This document shows positions 34,317 through 46,603 of a DNA stretch of 64,000 nucleotides, in pieces. Under the pieces are notes generated by a model. That model searched no databases and had not been told where the DNA came from. It saw nothing but the letters and a program-made list of their open reading frames with translations. The DNA lies in NCBI GenBank assembly GCA_010405405.1, contig MU004235.1, positions 2,364,426 to 2,428,425 of the forward strand, written 5' to 3'. A program made the translations under genes and the position numbers. How positions within the stretch are numbered: the stretch's first letter is position 1; each line of letters starts with the position of its first letter. The stretch is from Microthyrium microscopicum (Eukaryota; Ascomycota; Dothideomycetes; Microthyriales; Microthyriaceae).

Positions 34317-35744
34317 TCATATATCCTTGCCATAATATCCTGAAGAGCCGAATAAAACTTCAGCCTTCACGCCATACTCATGAGCTAAATACCCCAACTG
34401 CTGTCTGGCGTCCAGAGGCCAATCCATGTAGAATGGGTTCTCTGGATCTCCTACCAATGTAAATTGTATATCTCGAAGTGCGGAATTTGTCGCCGCGCCG
34501 TCTTGTAACCAGTCTGAGATTGAATCATAAAGTGCCCAGCCATCCCATTCGTCGAATTCTTGATCTGCCAGGTCGTCTGTCAAAACCAAAGTTTCAATAT
34601 GATTCGGTACTACGAGTTTGAGAGGTAGTGCAGACTCTATTGACAAACTAGCAAATAGGAATTCTGGAGGAATTTTGAGAACTGTTAGACGAGGAAGTGT
34701 TGTGAGACTTCGAAGCGTCCCATTCAGTCGAAGATTCGGGGCCTCTAGGTAACTTTCAATGTGCTGGACTTCAACTGCTATCTCCAAATCCTGTAATGTA
34801 TCTCTCACCTGTTCCAAAGCCGCACTCACTTTGTCGAGCTCAACCAACAGTGTATTTGTTGGCTGTATCGGATGCTTCCGTCTTCTCGTGTCGCAGAAGA
34901 ACAGTGTCCATTTGAGATACTTTAGCTTTGGAGTCATACTTAGCAGACCAAGTAGGTGTGATTCCCGTACCAGGTGCAGATCGAGCGATGTTAACATCGA
35001 TGGATTAGACGTTGAAAGAATGGGCCAGTCTAAGCTTTCTGGATTGTCCAGAGAAATTGACAAACGAGTTATGCTTGATAAGCAAAAGAACGGTAGAGTA
35101 TCTGCCGCTCCTTGGCCGCAAACACATCGGTACTGGGTAGCAAGTCGGCGGTATCTGCCGCGAATTTTATAGGTGACTTCGCTGAGATTTTGGAAAGCGG
35201 CCGGTCCACAGGTGCCTGGCACACACAGAGCGGCTCTCAGGAACAAACTAAGAACTTCACTCGTGAAGTATCTGGTACTGATGACGAGATGCTTCAGACC
35301 ATGAAGTTTCAGAAGTAGTAATGCAAGAAAAGCATCTCCTTCACCACCGAATAGCTGCTGAATCCACTGCTGGATAAAGGGAAGTCCAGACCCGCTGATG
35401 GTCTGGACCGCAAGAGAAAGATTGAACCCATCAACTGGAATTGATATAGGTATATGCTCTTCATGTAACCAGTCAAGAGAGTTGTCAGAGGAGAATTCCA
35501 AGCTTGAAATACAATTAGCCAACGCTGGTTTGCGAAGAACATTGTTCAGCAGAGAAATAACGCGTCGCCTTGTGTTTCTCGACCACATTAATTTTACTTT
35601 CGAGTAAAGAAAAGGTTCCGCGGTTTTGTTGAACGCCTTATCGACGAGACACAATGCATGGAAGTCTGCCTAAGACGTTATATAACCACATATCAAATAT
35701 GTGATATCGTATCCAAGACGGTCTTGCAAAGAAACGCGTTCCAT
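34317..35744 (-). pseudogene. F-box-like/LRR protein gene with an in-frame stop
   Basis: A reverse frame from the ATG at 35744-35742 reads MERVSLQDRLGYDITYLICG, then an in-frame TAG at 35672-35670 (codon 25), then ADFHALCLVDKAFNKTAEPFLYS and 445 further open residues. The F-box pattern spans the stop. CAG to TAG is a C-to-T change in CpA context, the RIP signature, and the codon is only ~120 nt from the AT-rich element. The body resembles fungal F-box-like proteins with irregular leucine-rich repeats. An alternative is that TTAG is a splice acceptor and the first exon lies elsewhere; no good donor was found. Known role of the family: substrate adaptors for SCF ubiquitin ligases. Confidence 0.6.
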
Positions 35745-35790
35745 CTTAAAGAGTTTAGTCCGTGGTGCATGATAGACAATCAATCCACTA

Positions 35791-35823
35791 CCGCAGAGAA
35801 TTTTCAGGATGCAACATTAATTA
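35791..35823 (+). repeat. Left terminal inverted repeat of the AT-rich block
   Basis: 33 bp beginning CCGCAGAGAATTTTCAGG, the exact reverse complement of 46242-46274. It still contains several CpA dinucleotides, unlike the interior. Confidence 0.85.
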
Positions 35824-38800
35824 GCCTCTTTTAGTTTAGTACAATAATAATTTTCATTAATTATAGATCATAGTACTACTCTTTATAATCATATATTAGT
35901 TTTACAAAAGGGACAATTATATCCTATAACTAGTACACTAAATTTAGTAACTTACTTAGCTATACTAAATTACTAGTAAAAGGGTAATATAAAGAGAAAA
36001 GCTATAGAAAAAGCTACTAATAAATTAAAGACTTTATAGCTTTAATTAAACTATAAATTTAACTATATATATAGAAAATATATATAAATTACTAGTAAAA
36101 GAACTTAATTAACTAAAGATAATATAGTAAGAACTAATTCTAAGGCAAAATCTATTAATAAATACTAAAAAGGCTAACCTTTAAGTAAGGCAAAGTTGCT
36201 TTATTAAATATAAAAAAACTACTAAAGAATTTAGTAGTTAGAATAGTAAGATTAACTACTCTACCTTAAAAAAAAGAGCTTTTAAGATATATAATATTAC
36301 TATATAGACTAAAATCCTAAAATAGATAATTTATAAATACTACGTCTTTTAGCTATATAAAAAGTAAATTTTATATTTATATCTAAAGCTTAGATACTTT
36401 AAAGATCTAGTAACTAGGCAATTATAATAATATATAACGTTTAAAGAAGTAAGTAACTACTTTTTAGTTAATAAATCTATAATCTCTTATTAGTAGAAAA
36501 AGTAAGATAAGACTAAATTTATTACTAATAACTAGAGGAAGATAGAACTTAATATAGAACGAGAATACTTTCTAGACTTAAAATCTATAATCTATTACTA
36601 GTTTATTATTTAGCTTATAGAGAACTAAGAGATTTTATTTAGCTAGTTCTTTAGAAAGGCTACTTAATAATAGCCTCTAGTATATACTTCCCTTATAGTA
36701 TTTAAATAAGCTATTCCTTAAAGACTTTACTTTTTAAGAAGCTAGCTTATAAGGTTTTAAAAACGCTATTAGATTTCTTATTAAAAAATAACCTATATAG
36801 GCTAAAACTTTCCTTAAGATTAGAAATAATTTATTAATTATTTTATTTCTTTTTATTAGTAATACTATACTAGGTTAGTTACTTCTATAAGCTATAAGGT
36901 AGAGATATATACCTAAATTCCTACTTATTTTATTATAAATAGTAATAAAACTCCTTACGTATATAAAACTATACCTAGCTATACCTATTACTTAGTAGGA
37001 TTAAATAATATATCTTATACTATTTCTAAAAGTAAATAAGAGAAACAATTAATAATAGTATATTTAAGAGTCTTTACTAACGAGAAGATAGTTATAAAAC
37101 TATTAATTATATTCTATAAATTACCTACTAAATATTACGGTTAAAACGAAGTTACTAAGAGATTTCTTTATAATAAATACGTTATTATAAAGTTTAATAA
37201 AACTACCTAGATAAATTTATTCCTAATTATTCTATAGATTAAAGATTAATAAGTTCTTTATATAGATTCTAAGTAGTATTAACTTAAGTAAGAATAATAT
37301 TACTAATAAGCTTAAGGTAAGAATACTTTTCTTTAAATTTATTTTTATTCTAACTTATCCTTTAGAACGTAGTATAAGCTTTAATTTTTAAGATAATAAA
37401 GCTTATACCTTTACTATTACTAAACTTATAAAGTTTAATAGTAGTCCTACTAGCTAAATTTACCTACTAATATAGCCTATACCTCCTTAGCTAATATTAA
37501 AGGTTATTATTAACTCTATAGCATTTTATATAACTAAAGAAGTTAAGGCTTACTATTATATATATAGTATTATTCTTATAGTTATTATCTCTAGACTAAT
37601 AACTAAGATCTAACCTTTAGATATTAGTATTAACTAAGTTATTAAGAAGTACCTTTAGGAATATTAAGATAAAATTACTTTTAAAGCGTATCTAAATAAG
37701 GATTTTTATAATCTTATTATAAGTAAAAAACGTATTATTTTAACTAAAATAGTTACTTATATATAGAAAAAGGCTTATACTTAGCAAACTTACTAAAAAT
37801 ATAATATTATAAAGTATTCTTTTACTTATATTAAAATTAATATTACTCTAGATAGCTTAGAAGATTATCTTATATTAGTAAAAGGAATAGCTACTAGTAA
37901 TATTAATTTATTAGATTAGAGATTAATACTACTACTAAGAAATAATTCTAATAATTTAAATCCTTCTAAGAAAATAAAGATTAAAAAAGAAAAAAGTATT
38001 CCTTTATTTTATGCTAACTAGGCTAATAAAGAAAAAGTTAATAATTACTTAAATTAATAAGAAAAAGAAGCTAATTCTTCTTCTAATTCTAAATCTAACT
38101 CTAAGTATATAGAATTAAAGCCTTTATAATATATAGATTCTTCTATAGCTATAGCTCTAGTTTAGACTCTATTTTAGCTTCTATTTTAGCCTCTATTTTA
38201 GACTACTTATCCTTAATCTCTACTTCTATCTTAATTTTATTCTTCGTCTTAAAATTAATATTAGACTATTTATACTTAATCTATTTTTACTTTTCTAACT
38301 TAGTATAAAGCTTAATTAACGAATTAAACTTAGAAAGAGTAGTACTAATCTATTCCTTAATATTAGAGTTAAGTAAACTTTAACTATTAGAATAGACTTT
38401 CTCTCCTTATAAATCACTATCCTCCTATTTAGGTTTTAAAAAAAAGCTATAGTAAGAAAAAAGATAATTAGTCTTAGAAACTTAATCCTTCTTAGTAATA
38501 AAATCCTTAACTAGTAAGTTCTATTAATTAGGTAAAGTTTAATCTAAATCTTTAGCCTATTATAAAAGTTATTTAGAAGAGAGAACTAAGAGGACCTTAT
38601 AAAAAGAAGGATCCTTAAGCTATAAAGATGCCTATAATAAAGAAGTTAATTATAAAGAAGCCTATTCTAAAAAAGTAATTAATAAAAGTAAAGAAATAGA
38701 TTTTATATACTAATAACTACTACTAAAAGTTAGAGTTCTCTATACGTTAAGTCTTTTATCTTATCTTTATAAAGTATAAGAATCTTTTTTAGTTATCTAT

Positions 38801-40719
38801 AGAATAACTTATATATTTACCTTTAAAGCTAGTTTAATTCGTTACTAATTATATTAATAAACCTATCTATAGTATACTATATCTCTATTTATAAAAGAAA
38901 TTATAGAAAGTAATATATTATCTTAAAATAAACTTCTTTTATTAATAGTAGCTTTAAGAACTAAGTAATACTCTTCTCTAACTAAGAAATTATATAAGAA
39001 GATATAATTATAAGTTATATCTAGTATATACTATTAATAAATTATTTTTTTAGTATAGCTAAGTATACCTATAAATAGTACTATAAGATCCTATAGTCTA
39101 TATTTTATAGTTTAACTACTAGTAAATCTATAAAGAATAATAGAAGATAGAGAGGCTAGGAAAGAAAAAGGAAAGAAAGAGCTAAGAAATAAGGTAAAGC
39201 TAAAGAGAATAGCTAAAGAAGAATAGCTAAAGAGGAATAGCTAAAGGAAAGCTAGGAGGAAATAGCTAAGGAAAAAGTAAAGATAAGAAATCTATAAAAA
39301 AGAAAGATATCTAAAAGCTATTTAAGATAATAATTAATAGTAAATCTAGTCTAGAATATAAAGCTTTAGAAATTAAAGGAGCATATATAATAATCTAGCA
39401 TTTAAGAATCTAAGCCTAACCTAGATAGGCTAGTTACTTTAAGAGAGCTAATTAATAGTCTAGAAAATCTCTAGAGTTAATAAACTCTACTAAAATCTAA
39501 CTTTATCTACTATTACTAGCAATAGAAATTAGTTATATAGTTATTTTTATTAACTTTTTAACTTACTAAGGATATAAGAATAATTTAAAGTAAGCATAGT
39601 ATAACTATTCTTAAAGATATAAGTTAGCTTAAGCTATCTTAGGCTTTTATCTTATTCTATAAAGACTTATACCTTAGCCTATTATACTAAATAAATTATT
39701 ATTTAAGAAGAGCTTATTAAATTAATTCTAGAGTTAGTAAATATCTTAGTATACTTATATATAAGTCTTATTTATTATAATACTCCTAAGTTAATATATA
39801 TTATAGGTCCTAGATAGATTAAAGTAATAATTTATACCTAACTTATAAAAGAATTTAAAGTAGCAAAGTTTAAGAGTAAAAAGAAATAAAGGTACTTATA
39901 GCCTCTAAAATAATAATTATATAGTATTTATTACTAAGCTTAATAAAAAGGGCCTTTATATTATTAACTTCTACGCGTAAGACCTTAAGATTAGCTTTAT
40001 TACTACTAATATAAAGTACTACGTAGTAGTAATAAATACTAAATAGATATATTATTAAAAGACTAGATATCTTTTTTCTCTAAGTATAATACTTCTCTTT
40101 TAGAAAGTAGCTTACCCTTATATTAAAACTAGCTTTACTTTATAGAAGATAAGTTAATAAGGAGCTTACTACTCTCCTACTTAATCTATAAAAGCTTTTA
40201 TATTAAAGATTAATATATTTACTAATAGGCTAAAAGCTATATAGACTAGTTCTTCTAATAATAATAATATATATTTATTATCTATATATTTTTATTAAAA
40301 GGTACTTAATATAGAAAGTATATATCTAGTAACTAATAAGATAAATAAAAATAGATAATTAAACTATATTTCTTAAAAAATAGGCTACTCTAATCCTTAT
40401 TACTATTTTAGTAAAGATAAGTAAGATATTCTTATAAAAGCTATAAATAACGTCTAGTAACTACTTTAGCTCTAATTTATTATCTTTTATAGTAAATATA
40501 TATAAATTAGATTAATATACTACTTTATATACTATGCTGCCTTAATAACGCTTTTTATTTAATTTTAGCTTAGTATTATATTCTATTAGTTTCTCTTATT
40601 TAGAAATATTTACCTATATTTTAATATAAAATAAATATTACCTAACATAAATAGAAAGGACTAAAATATAATTTATTAAAGTTCTACTTTATAAAATATA
40701 TAAAGTTTATCTAAAACAA

Positions 40720-41240
40720 AGTATTTACTATCTAAGTAGAACTAAACTACTTTAAACTATCTAAGTAGAACTAAACTACTTTAACCTTCTAATAGTTTTA
40801 CTACTTNNNNNNNNNNNNNNNNNNNNNNNNNNNNNNNNNNNNNNNNNNNNNNNNNNNNNNNNNNNNNNNNNNNNNNNNNNNNNNNNNNNNNNNNNNNNNN
40901 NNNNNNNNNNNNNNNNNNNNNNNNNNNNNNNNNNNNNNNNNNNNNNCCTTCTAGCAGTTTTACTACTTACTTAGGTAGACTAACTATCTAAGTAGAACTA
41001 AACTACTTTAAACTATCTAAGTAGAACTAAACTACTTTAACTTTCTAGTAGTTTTACTACTTACTTAGATAGACTAACTATCTAAGTAGAACTAAACTAC
41101 TTTAAACTATCTAAGTAGAACTAAACTACTTTAATCTTCTAGCAGTTTTACTACTTGCTTAGGTAGACTAACTATCTAAGTAGAACTAAACTACTTTATA
41201 AAACCTTCTAGTAGTTTTACTACTTACTTAGGTAGTAAAT
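40720..41240. repeat. Tandem array, unit about 94 bp, spanning an assembly gap
   Basis: Repeated blocks of AACTATCTAAGTAGAACT.. alternate with TAGTAGTTTTACTACTTACT.. in a unit of about 94 bp (30+29+35). The sub-blocks are partly palindromic (AAGTAG..CTACTT). The 140-nt gap lies within the array, so the true copy number is unknown. Confidence 0.8.
40807..40946. other. Assembly gap (140 Ns)
   Basis: An unbroken run of N within the 94-bp tandem array; the assembler probably could not resolve the repeats. The stated length may be nominal. Confidence 0.99.
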
Positions 41241-41780
41241 TAATATTTATTATATTATCTAATAATATAATAAAAAAAATAGAATAAAGATAGATTAATT
41301 TAATAAAGAGAAAATAACTTTTTAATATAAAAAGTATTTTCTTAAAAATATATAAATATTCGTTTCTAAGCTACCCTAAAAGAGTAAACTAAGAAATATA
41401 TTATATTCTTTACTAAAGACTTTAAAAGAGTTTTAGAAGTAATCTAGTAACTAATATTATTAGGCTAGCTAGATAGTAGATTCTTATCTACTTCTTATAT
41501 AAAGCTTTATAATTATACTAACTATAAGCTATATATAAAATCTAACTTAATAATAAACTATTCTAAACTTAGGTCTAATTTATAGTAACTAGTCTAGCTA
41601 ATGCTAGATTTAGTAGAAATATATCTAATCTCTAAAAATTTAAGACTTAGTAAATATATTTCTAAACTATAGCTAAGAATAGAATTTACTTAAGAATTAA
41701 CTAGAATTACTATAAGAATTAGTAGGTATAATTACTAATCTTATAGAATCTAAGCTAAATTCTTATCTTTTTTATAAAGT

Positions 41781-43010
41781 AGCTAAAAATACAATTCCTT
41801 AAAGCCCTTATAGCTTAGAAATTAGCTATAGCAAAATACTAAAATGTGCTCCTACTACTATACATTCTACTATAAAGTAGCTTAGGACTTAAGAGCCTTA
41901 AGTCTATAAAGCTAGATTAATCTAGAACTAGCTTTAAATCTAGCTCTTTATATCTAAAAGGCTAGATTATCCTATAGTAGCTACTTAAGCTATTTAAATC
42001 TATAGTATTTAATACGTAATATTAAGATCTAGGAATTACTAGATCTTAATATTATAATTACGTACTATTACGTACTCTATTACGTAATAATTACGTACTA
42101 GATTATATTATCTAACCCTTTATATTTTTAAAGAGCTAGATTATTTTATAGTAGCTAAAAATAATACATTTTTAGATAGTAGCTATTTTAGCTACTAATA
42201 GCTAATATTAGCTATTAGTAACTAATATTATAGCTACTATTAGCCTAAAATCCCCTTTTTAAAAAAGCTAAAAATACAATCCCCTAAAGCCTTTATAGCT
42301 TAGGGATTAGCTATAGCGAAATACTAAAATATGCCCCTACTACTATACATTCTACTACAAAGTAGCTTAGGACTTAAGAGCCTTAAGTCCGTAGAGCTAG
42401 ACCAATTTAGGACTAGCTTTAAATCTAGCCCTTTATATTCAAAGGGCTAGATTATCTTATAGTAGCTACTTAAGCTATTTAAATCTATAGTATTTAATAC
42501 ATAATATTAAGATCTAGGAATTACTAGATCTTAATATTGTAATTACGTACTATGTTACGTAATAGTTACGTGCTAGATTACGTAATTTAGCCCTTTATAT
42601 TTAAAGAGCTAGATTATCCTATAGTAGCTACTTAAGCTATTTAAATCTATAGTATTTAATACGTAATATTAAGATCTAAGAATTACTAGATCTTAATATT
42701 ATAATTACGTACTAGATTACGTACTAGATTACGTTATCTAACTCTTTATATTTTTAAAGAGCTAGATTATCTTATAGTAGCTAAAAATAATACATTTTTA
42801 GATAGTAGCTATTTTAATTACTAATAGCTAATATTAGCTATTAGTAGCTAATATTATAACTAATATTAGGGGGACGCCCCTAATCCTCTTTATTAAATAG
42901 CTAAAAATACTATTTTTTAAAGCCCTTACAGCTTAGGGATTAGCTATAGCGAAATACTAAAATATGCCCCTACTACTATATATTTTACTACGAACTAGCT
43001 TAGGATTTAA
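41781..43010. repeat. Three direct copies of a ~0.5-0.6 kb repeat
   Basis: Copies begin with AGCTAAAAATAC at 41781, 42266 and 42899 (spacings 485 and 633). Each runs through TTAGCTATAGC.AAATACTAAAAT and CTACTACTATA; the second copy contains a further internal duplication of the AGCTAGATTATC..TAGTAGCTACTTAAGC segment, and the third is cut short near 43010. Each full copy includes a palindrome made of ATTAAGATCTAG and CTAGATCTTAAT. Confidence 0.75.
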
Positions 43011-43399
43011 TACGCGTTATTTCCGTGTATATTATCTCCTTTAATTAGCGCCTATTTGTCCCTTTTAATTAGCATTGTCTCCTTCGTTAGTATTATCCCC
43101 TTCGCTCGTAGTACTATCCCTTTGTATCTTGCGCTATAGAAAGGACATATCTACCCGCAGGATCCCGCAGCCATTCCGTTCCCTTTTAGGTTAGATTGAG
43201 TCCGCTAGTACTAAAAAACGCCTCGCTCTTTAAGTGCACCTAAATATATAATTCTTAGTTGCTCTTAATAAAAATATATATATATTAAAGCTGCTATTCT
43301 ATATTACTAATCCTGAAATTTTAGTGTTAATTAAATAAGATTTAGGTAAGATACTTTATAGTAACGAACTTTAAAGATTTTAAGATCTAGATAGCTACG

Positions 43400-45100
43400 T
43401 GAGCTCTAATTTTCGTGTTTTTAGATCTCTAACACTAATCTTAGCGCTTATAATAGAAGAAACTAACTTTACCTTTACTGTTACAACTATAGCTATAGAT
43501 AGGCCCTTACCTAAAGAAGTAGCTCCTTCTAATCCTTAGATGTAGACAAACTTAATCGTCTTATTTCTAAATAAAAAGGATGAAGAAATGCAATCTACCT
43601 AAGTACCTAAAGATTTAGTAATCTATGCTCCCTTGTCTAACGATATTAATCCGTAAGTACTTTATATCGCTAAGAAGGGTTAGAAGATAGTAGTTGTAGG
43701 GCGTGATTAGTCTAAATATACTACTCTACTTTAAGAAGACTACTAAAAGATACGCGTTCTTTATAAACCTTTTATAATTATTAATTCCTTTATGTGTTTT
43801 ATAAATATATACTTTATTAATACTAGAAACAATCTTATTAATATTAGACCGCTTCTAGAGGACTGTATATTATAACATTTTAAAGAGCTCTTTAAGTGAT
43901 TTAATATACCGTATATCTTCTTTACTAAGCTGTAGAAAGATGAAGACTTTGAAATAATTATAATAAATACTAATTTTTATATATAAGAATAATTCTAAAG
44001 TAGTCCTCTTGATTCTTTACTAATTAAACCTATTTTAGTGCTTAAAATCTAAATATTTGTTACAATGTTAATTTATATAGGCTCTAAGCATTTAGTAGAT
44101 ATTAATATTATCTAGAGAACTAATACTTTAAAATCTTAATATGCAATCTAAATGTTTATAAGCAAAACACGATAGTAGATTATTAAAAAATATATATACC
44201 TAAGTCTTCTAGATTATAGTAATCTAAATCTAATACCTGCGCAAAGAAAAGAAGTAGTTTTTATAAAGGTAGAGCCCTTATTCTTAACTCTCTACGCTTG
44301 CTTTAAGGAATCCGTATATCCTACTAATTACGTCGCTATTAATAAGATAATAATATAATTTAAGGGTTAGTCCGTAGCTATAATATAGCTAAAGGATAAA
44401 CTAATTAATTACGAGTATAAAATACTAGGAATTAGCTTTTAGGGATATCTTTAAGACTTCCTTTATACTGTACCTAGTAGATTCTTAGTAACTAACGAGA
44501 TGCAAGATATTTCTACTTATAGGTATTCTTAGATACCTAAAAGCATAGATCCTAATTAGTATAAACTGTTAAATCTAAGCTTGCGTATAGTTCTTTAGAT
44601 AGCGCTTACTTTATTGTTTAAAGAGCAAAAATAGTATATCTTTATAAATAACTTCTTTAGTAATATATGCCTGTTTGAAATCTTATAGAATTATAATATC
44701 GGCGCTATAGAAACTGCGCGTCCTACCTCTATAGAGTATCCTTTATAACATATAGATTTAAAGAAGGTAGGAAACACGTAGGATTAGAGTAGAATTAAAG
44801 CTTTAGTAGTTTGTAGAGTACTTAGTATTATTTAGTACGATTGAGTACTTGTTTGATTCTAAACGACCTGTTTTGATACTAAAGAGACTACAATTGCTAT
44901 ACGTTATAAACTATATGCTAGTACTAAGAGAGATAAAGACTAGATCTAACGAATTTAGGGTAATAAAGGCATTAAGAAGCTCTTATAGCTTGCCGTCGTA
45001 ATTCTGTATAATATTTATATAGGTATAATTGATTAGGCTAACTAGCGGCGCTCTTACTATACATACTATTATATAGGTAAGTAATTTTAATATTCTTTTA
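43400..45100 (+). mobile_element. Decayed piggyBac-like transposase remnant
   Basis: Read on the + strand and ignoring RIP damage, short stretches recall the DDE_Tnp_1_7 (piggyBac) transposase: NNFFSN..LFEIL and NIGAIETARP near 44648-44730 (family pattern DNFFS..L...L...GIGA.GT.RPN), and A-N/D-x-RRSYY near 45035-45053 (family pattern ADQRRSYY). The region has many in-frame stops, mostly in contexts RIP creates, and cannot be functional. Plain DNA transposons of this family normally insert at TTAA; the outer repeats here are instead flanked by TA, so the remnant may not belong to the element that made the ends. Confidence 0.55.
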
Positions 45101-46127
45101 GATTAGAAGGACGATTTTATTATTTTAACTCTAATTGTTTAAAAACCTATACTATTTAATTCGTTTTATTAAGAGTTATCTCCTTATATAAGTTTTAGGT
45201 ATTAAAAATTAGTTACTAATTTTCTATTAGCTTATTAACGTTACTATTATAAATGTATATATTTTAGTATTATAAACACTTTAGGCTAAGCTTCCTAGAG
45301 AAGCTTAAGATATATATAGATATACTAACTATTTATATTCTTATATATTTTATAACTATTTAGTATAGTGTTTGTACCTAAAGGCATTTAATTAGATACA
45401 CGAAGTTAAGAGGATTATAATAATATTTAATTTACGTAAAAATGTTGTATTGCTATTAGTTAGGCAAATAATTAGTATAAAACGTTAATATAGAGGTGAA
45501 TCGCTACCTATAGATTAATTCTTCTTAGGACTTTACGTAATAGTATATCTACCTTATAAATAGCGACAATACTACTAGTATTATACGTAGAAGAAGCTTA
45601 ATACTAGTTGTACTAATAAAGCAAGAAAGATAGGATTTTGCTGTTTTTAGTATAGTAATAATTTACCTCTTTATTACTAGTGCTTTTATGAATTCTATTA
45701 GGATTATAAGTACAGAGATCTCTAGCGTTTAAGGTTAAATACTAATAATTTTGGTAGGAATAGGCTCTAATCCTAGAATGTAGATTCCGTAGTGAGAGAT
45801 TAGGCTGAAATCTGTTCATAGAACTAGACGGGATAGAGCCCTTAGTTCAACTTTATAATACTAGAATACGTGCATGTAGATAGGATTATTTAGGCGTAGG
45901 AATTTAAGAAGTGCTTTACGTTGAATAGGATTTAGCGGAGCCCTAGTAGGTAGAGCCCCATAATCTAGATCTACTTAAAGGGCGTAAACCATTTCCTATT
46001 TGGGCCTTAGCGTATAGCTATAACGCCAATATGTCCTTGTTGAGATACGAAGGGATAGCTGTTTAAGTGTTTAATAGGCTTAATATAAACGCTAAGACAA
46101 AGGGAACAATTCGTAGTAAGCTAGAGC

Positions 46128-46193
46128 CCCTAAAATTAGTGACCCTATGGTACGCTACACCCTCTAAAATTAGTTAGCGCTATGTAGGGTCCC
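46128..46193 (+). repeat. Subterminal short repeats near the right end
   Basis: Three copies of CCCYTAAAATTAGT (starting near 46129, 46160 and 46181) lie about 80-145 bp inside the right terminus. Subterminal repeats of this kind are usual transposase-binding sites. Confidence 0.6.
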
Positions 46194-46241
46194 CTAAAAT
46201 TAGTAAGTAGTAAGCACCTGTTTTGGGGTCCCAAAAAGGCT

Positions 46242-46274
46242 TAATTAATGTTGCATCCTGAAAATTCTCTGCGG
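46242..46274 (-). repeat. Right terminal inverted repeat of the AT-rich block
   Basis: 33 bp, the exact reverse complement of 35791-35823, followed by TA at 46275-46276. Confidence 0.85.
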
Positions 46275-46603
46275 TAACTGGTTGGGATAGAGCTTGGATC
46301 CAGTAATTGAATCAACCAGGAAACTTGTATATCTCAAAACAGCTTGACAATCCACCTAGGTAGGTACTTAGAAGGTATGCTAATCTTGTATTATGTGTGT
46401 CACTGTTTGAAAGGTGAGGATCAGATGAGGAAGAAGTGGGAGTCATGATTTATTCAACGGCATGACCATTTATTTCGTCCATCGGTTGTCGCTATTGGCC
46501 GAGGCTACTAGAGGATCCATCGCTGAGGCCCAGGAGGTTCAGGATATGATTGGAATTTTGGCTCCATTCATACAACTGGAAACTTGCTATATTTGTTCTT
46601 CTC
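46275..46603. other. Flank between the AT-rich block and the secreted protein gene
   Basis: Normal base composition resumes abruptly at 46275. About 330 nt with no gene seen; it must hold the 3' UTR of the secreted protein gene. Confidence 0.5.

Larger units (their letters stand above)
35791..46274. mobile_element. 10.5-kb RIP-degraded block bounded by terminal inverted repeats
   Basis: Both ends carry the same terminal inverted repeat, perfect for 33 bp (35791-35823 against 46274-46242) and similar a little further in. Each end is flanked by TA (35789-35790, 46275-46276). Inside, the sequence is extremely AT-rich with almost no CpA or TpG, as expected from RIP; no open frame of note survives. 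The right third keeps a piggyBac-like transposase remnant, while the left half (about 36-40.7 kb) has coding-like texture that I could not assign. The block may be one large element or nested ones. Heavily decayed and old; it includes tandem arrays and a gap of Ns. Confidence 0.75.

Noticed and set aside
36000-40700. Assigning the left half of the AT-rich block to a known element family
   Set aside because: It has coding-like texture, but decay is too strong to recognise a domain by eye; naming a family would be a guess.
40720-43010. CRISPR-like array
   Set aside because: Repeats are contiguous tandem units without unique spacers, and the organism is a fungus.
35791-46274. A Starship-type giant element
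   Set aside because: No captain tyrosine recombinase (DUF3435) pattern could be read near either end, and the long perfect inverted repeats with TA flanks do not fit.
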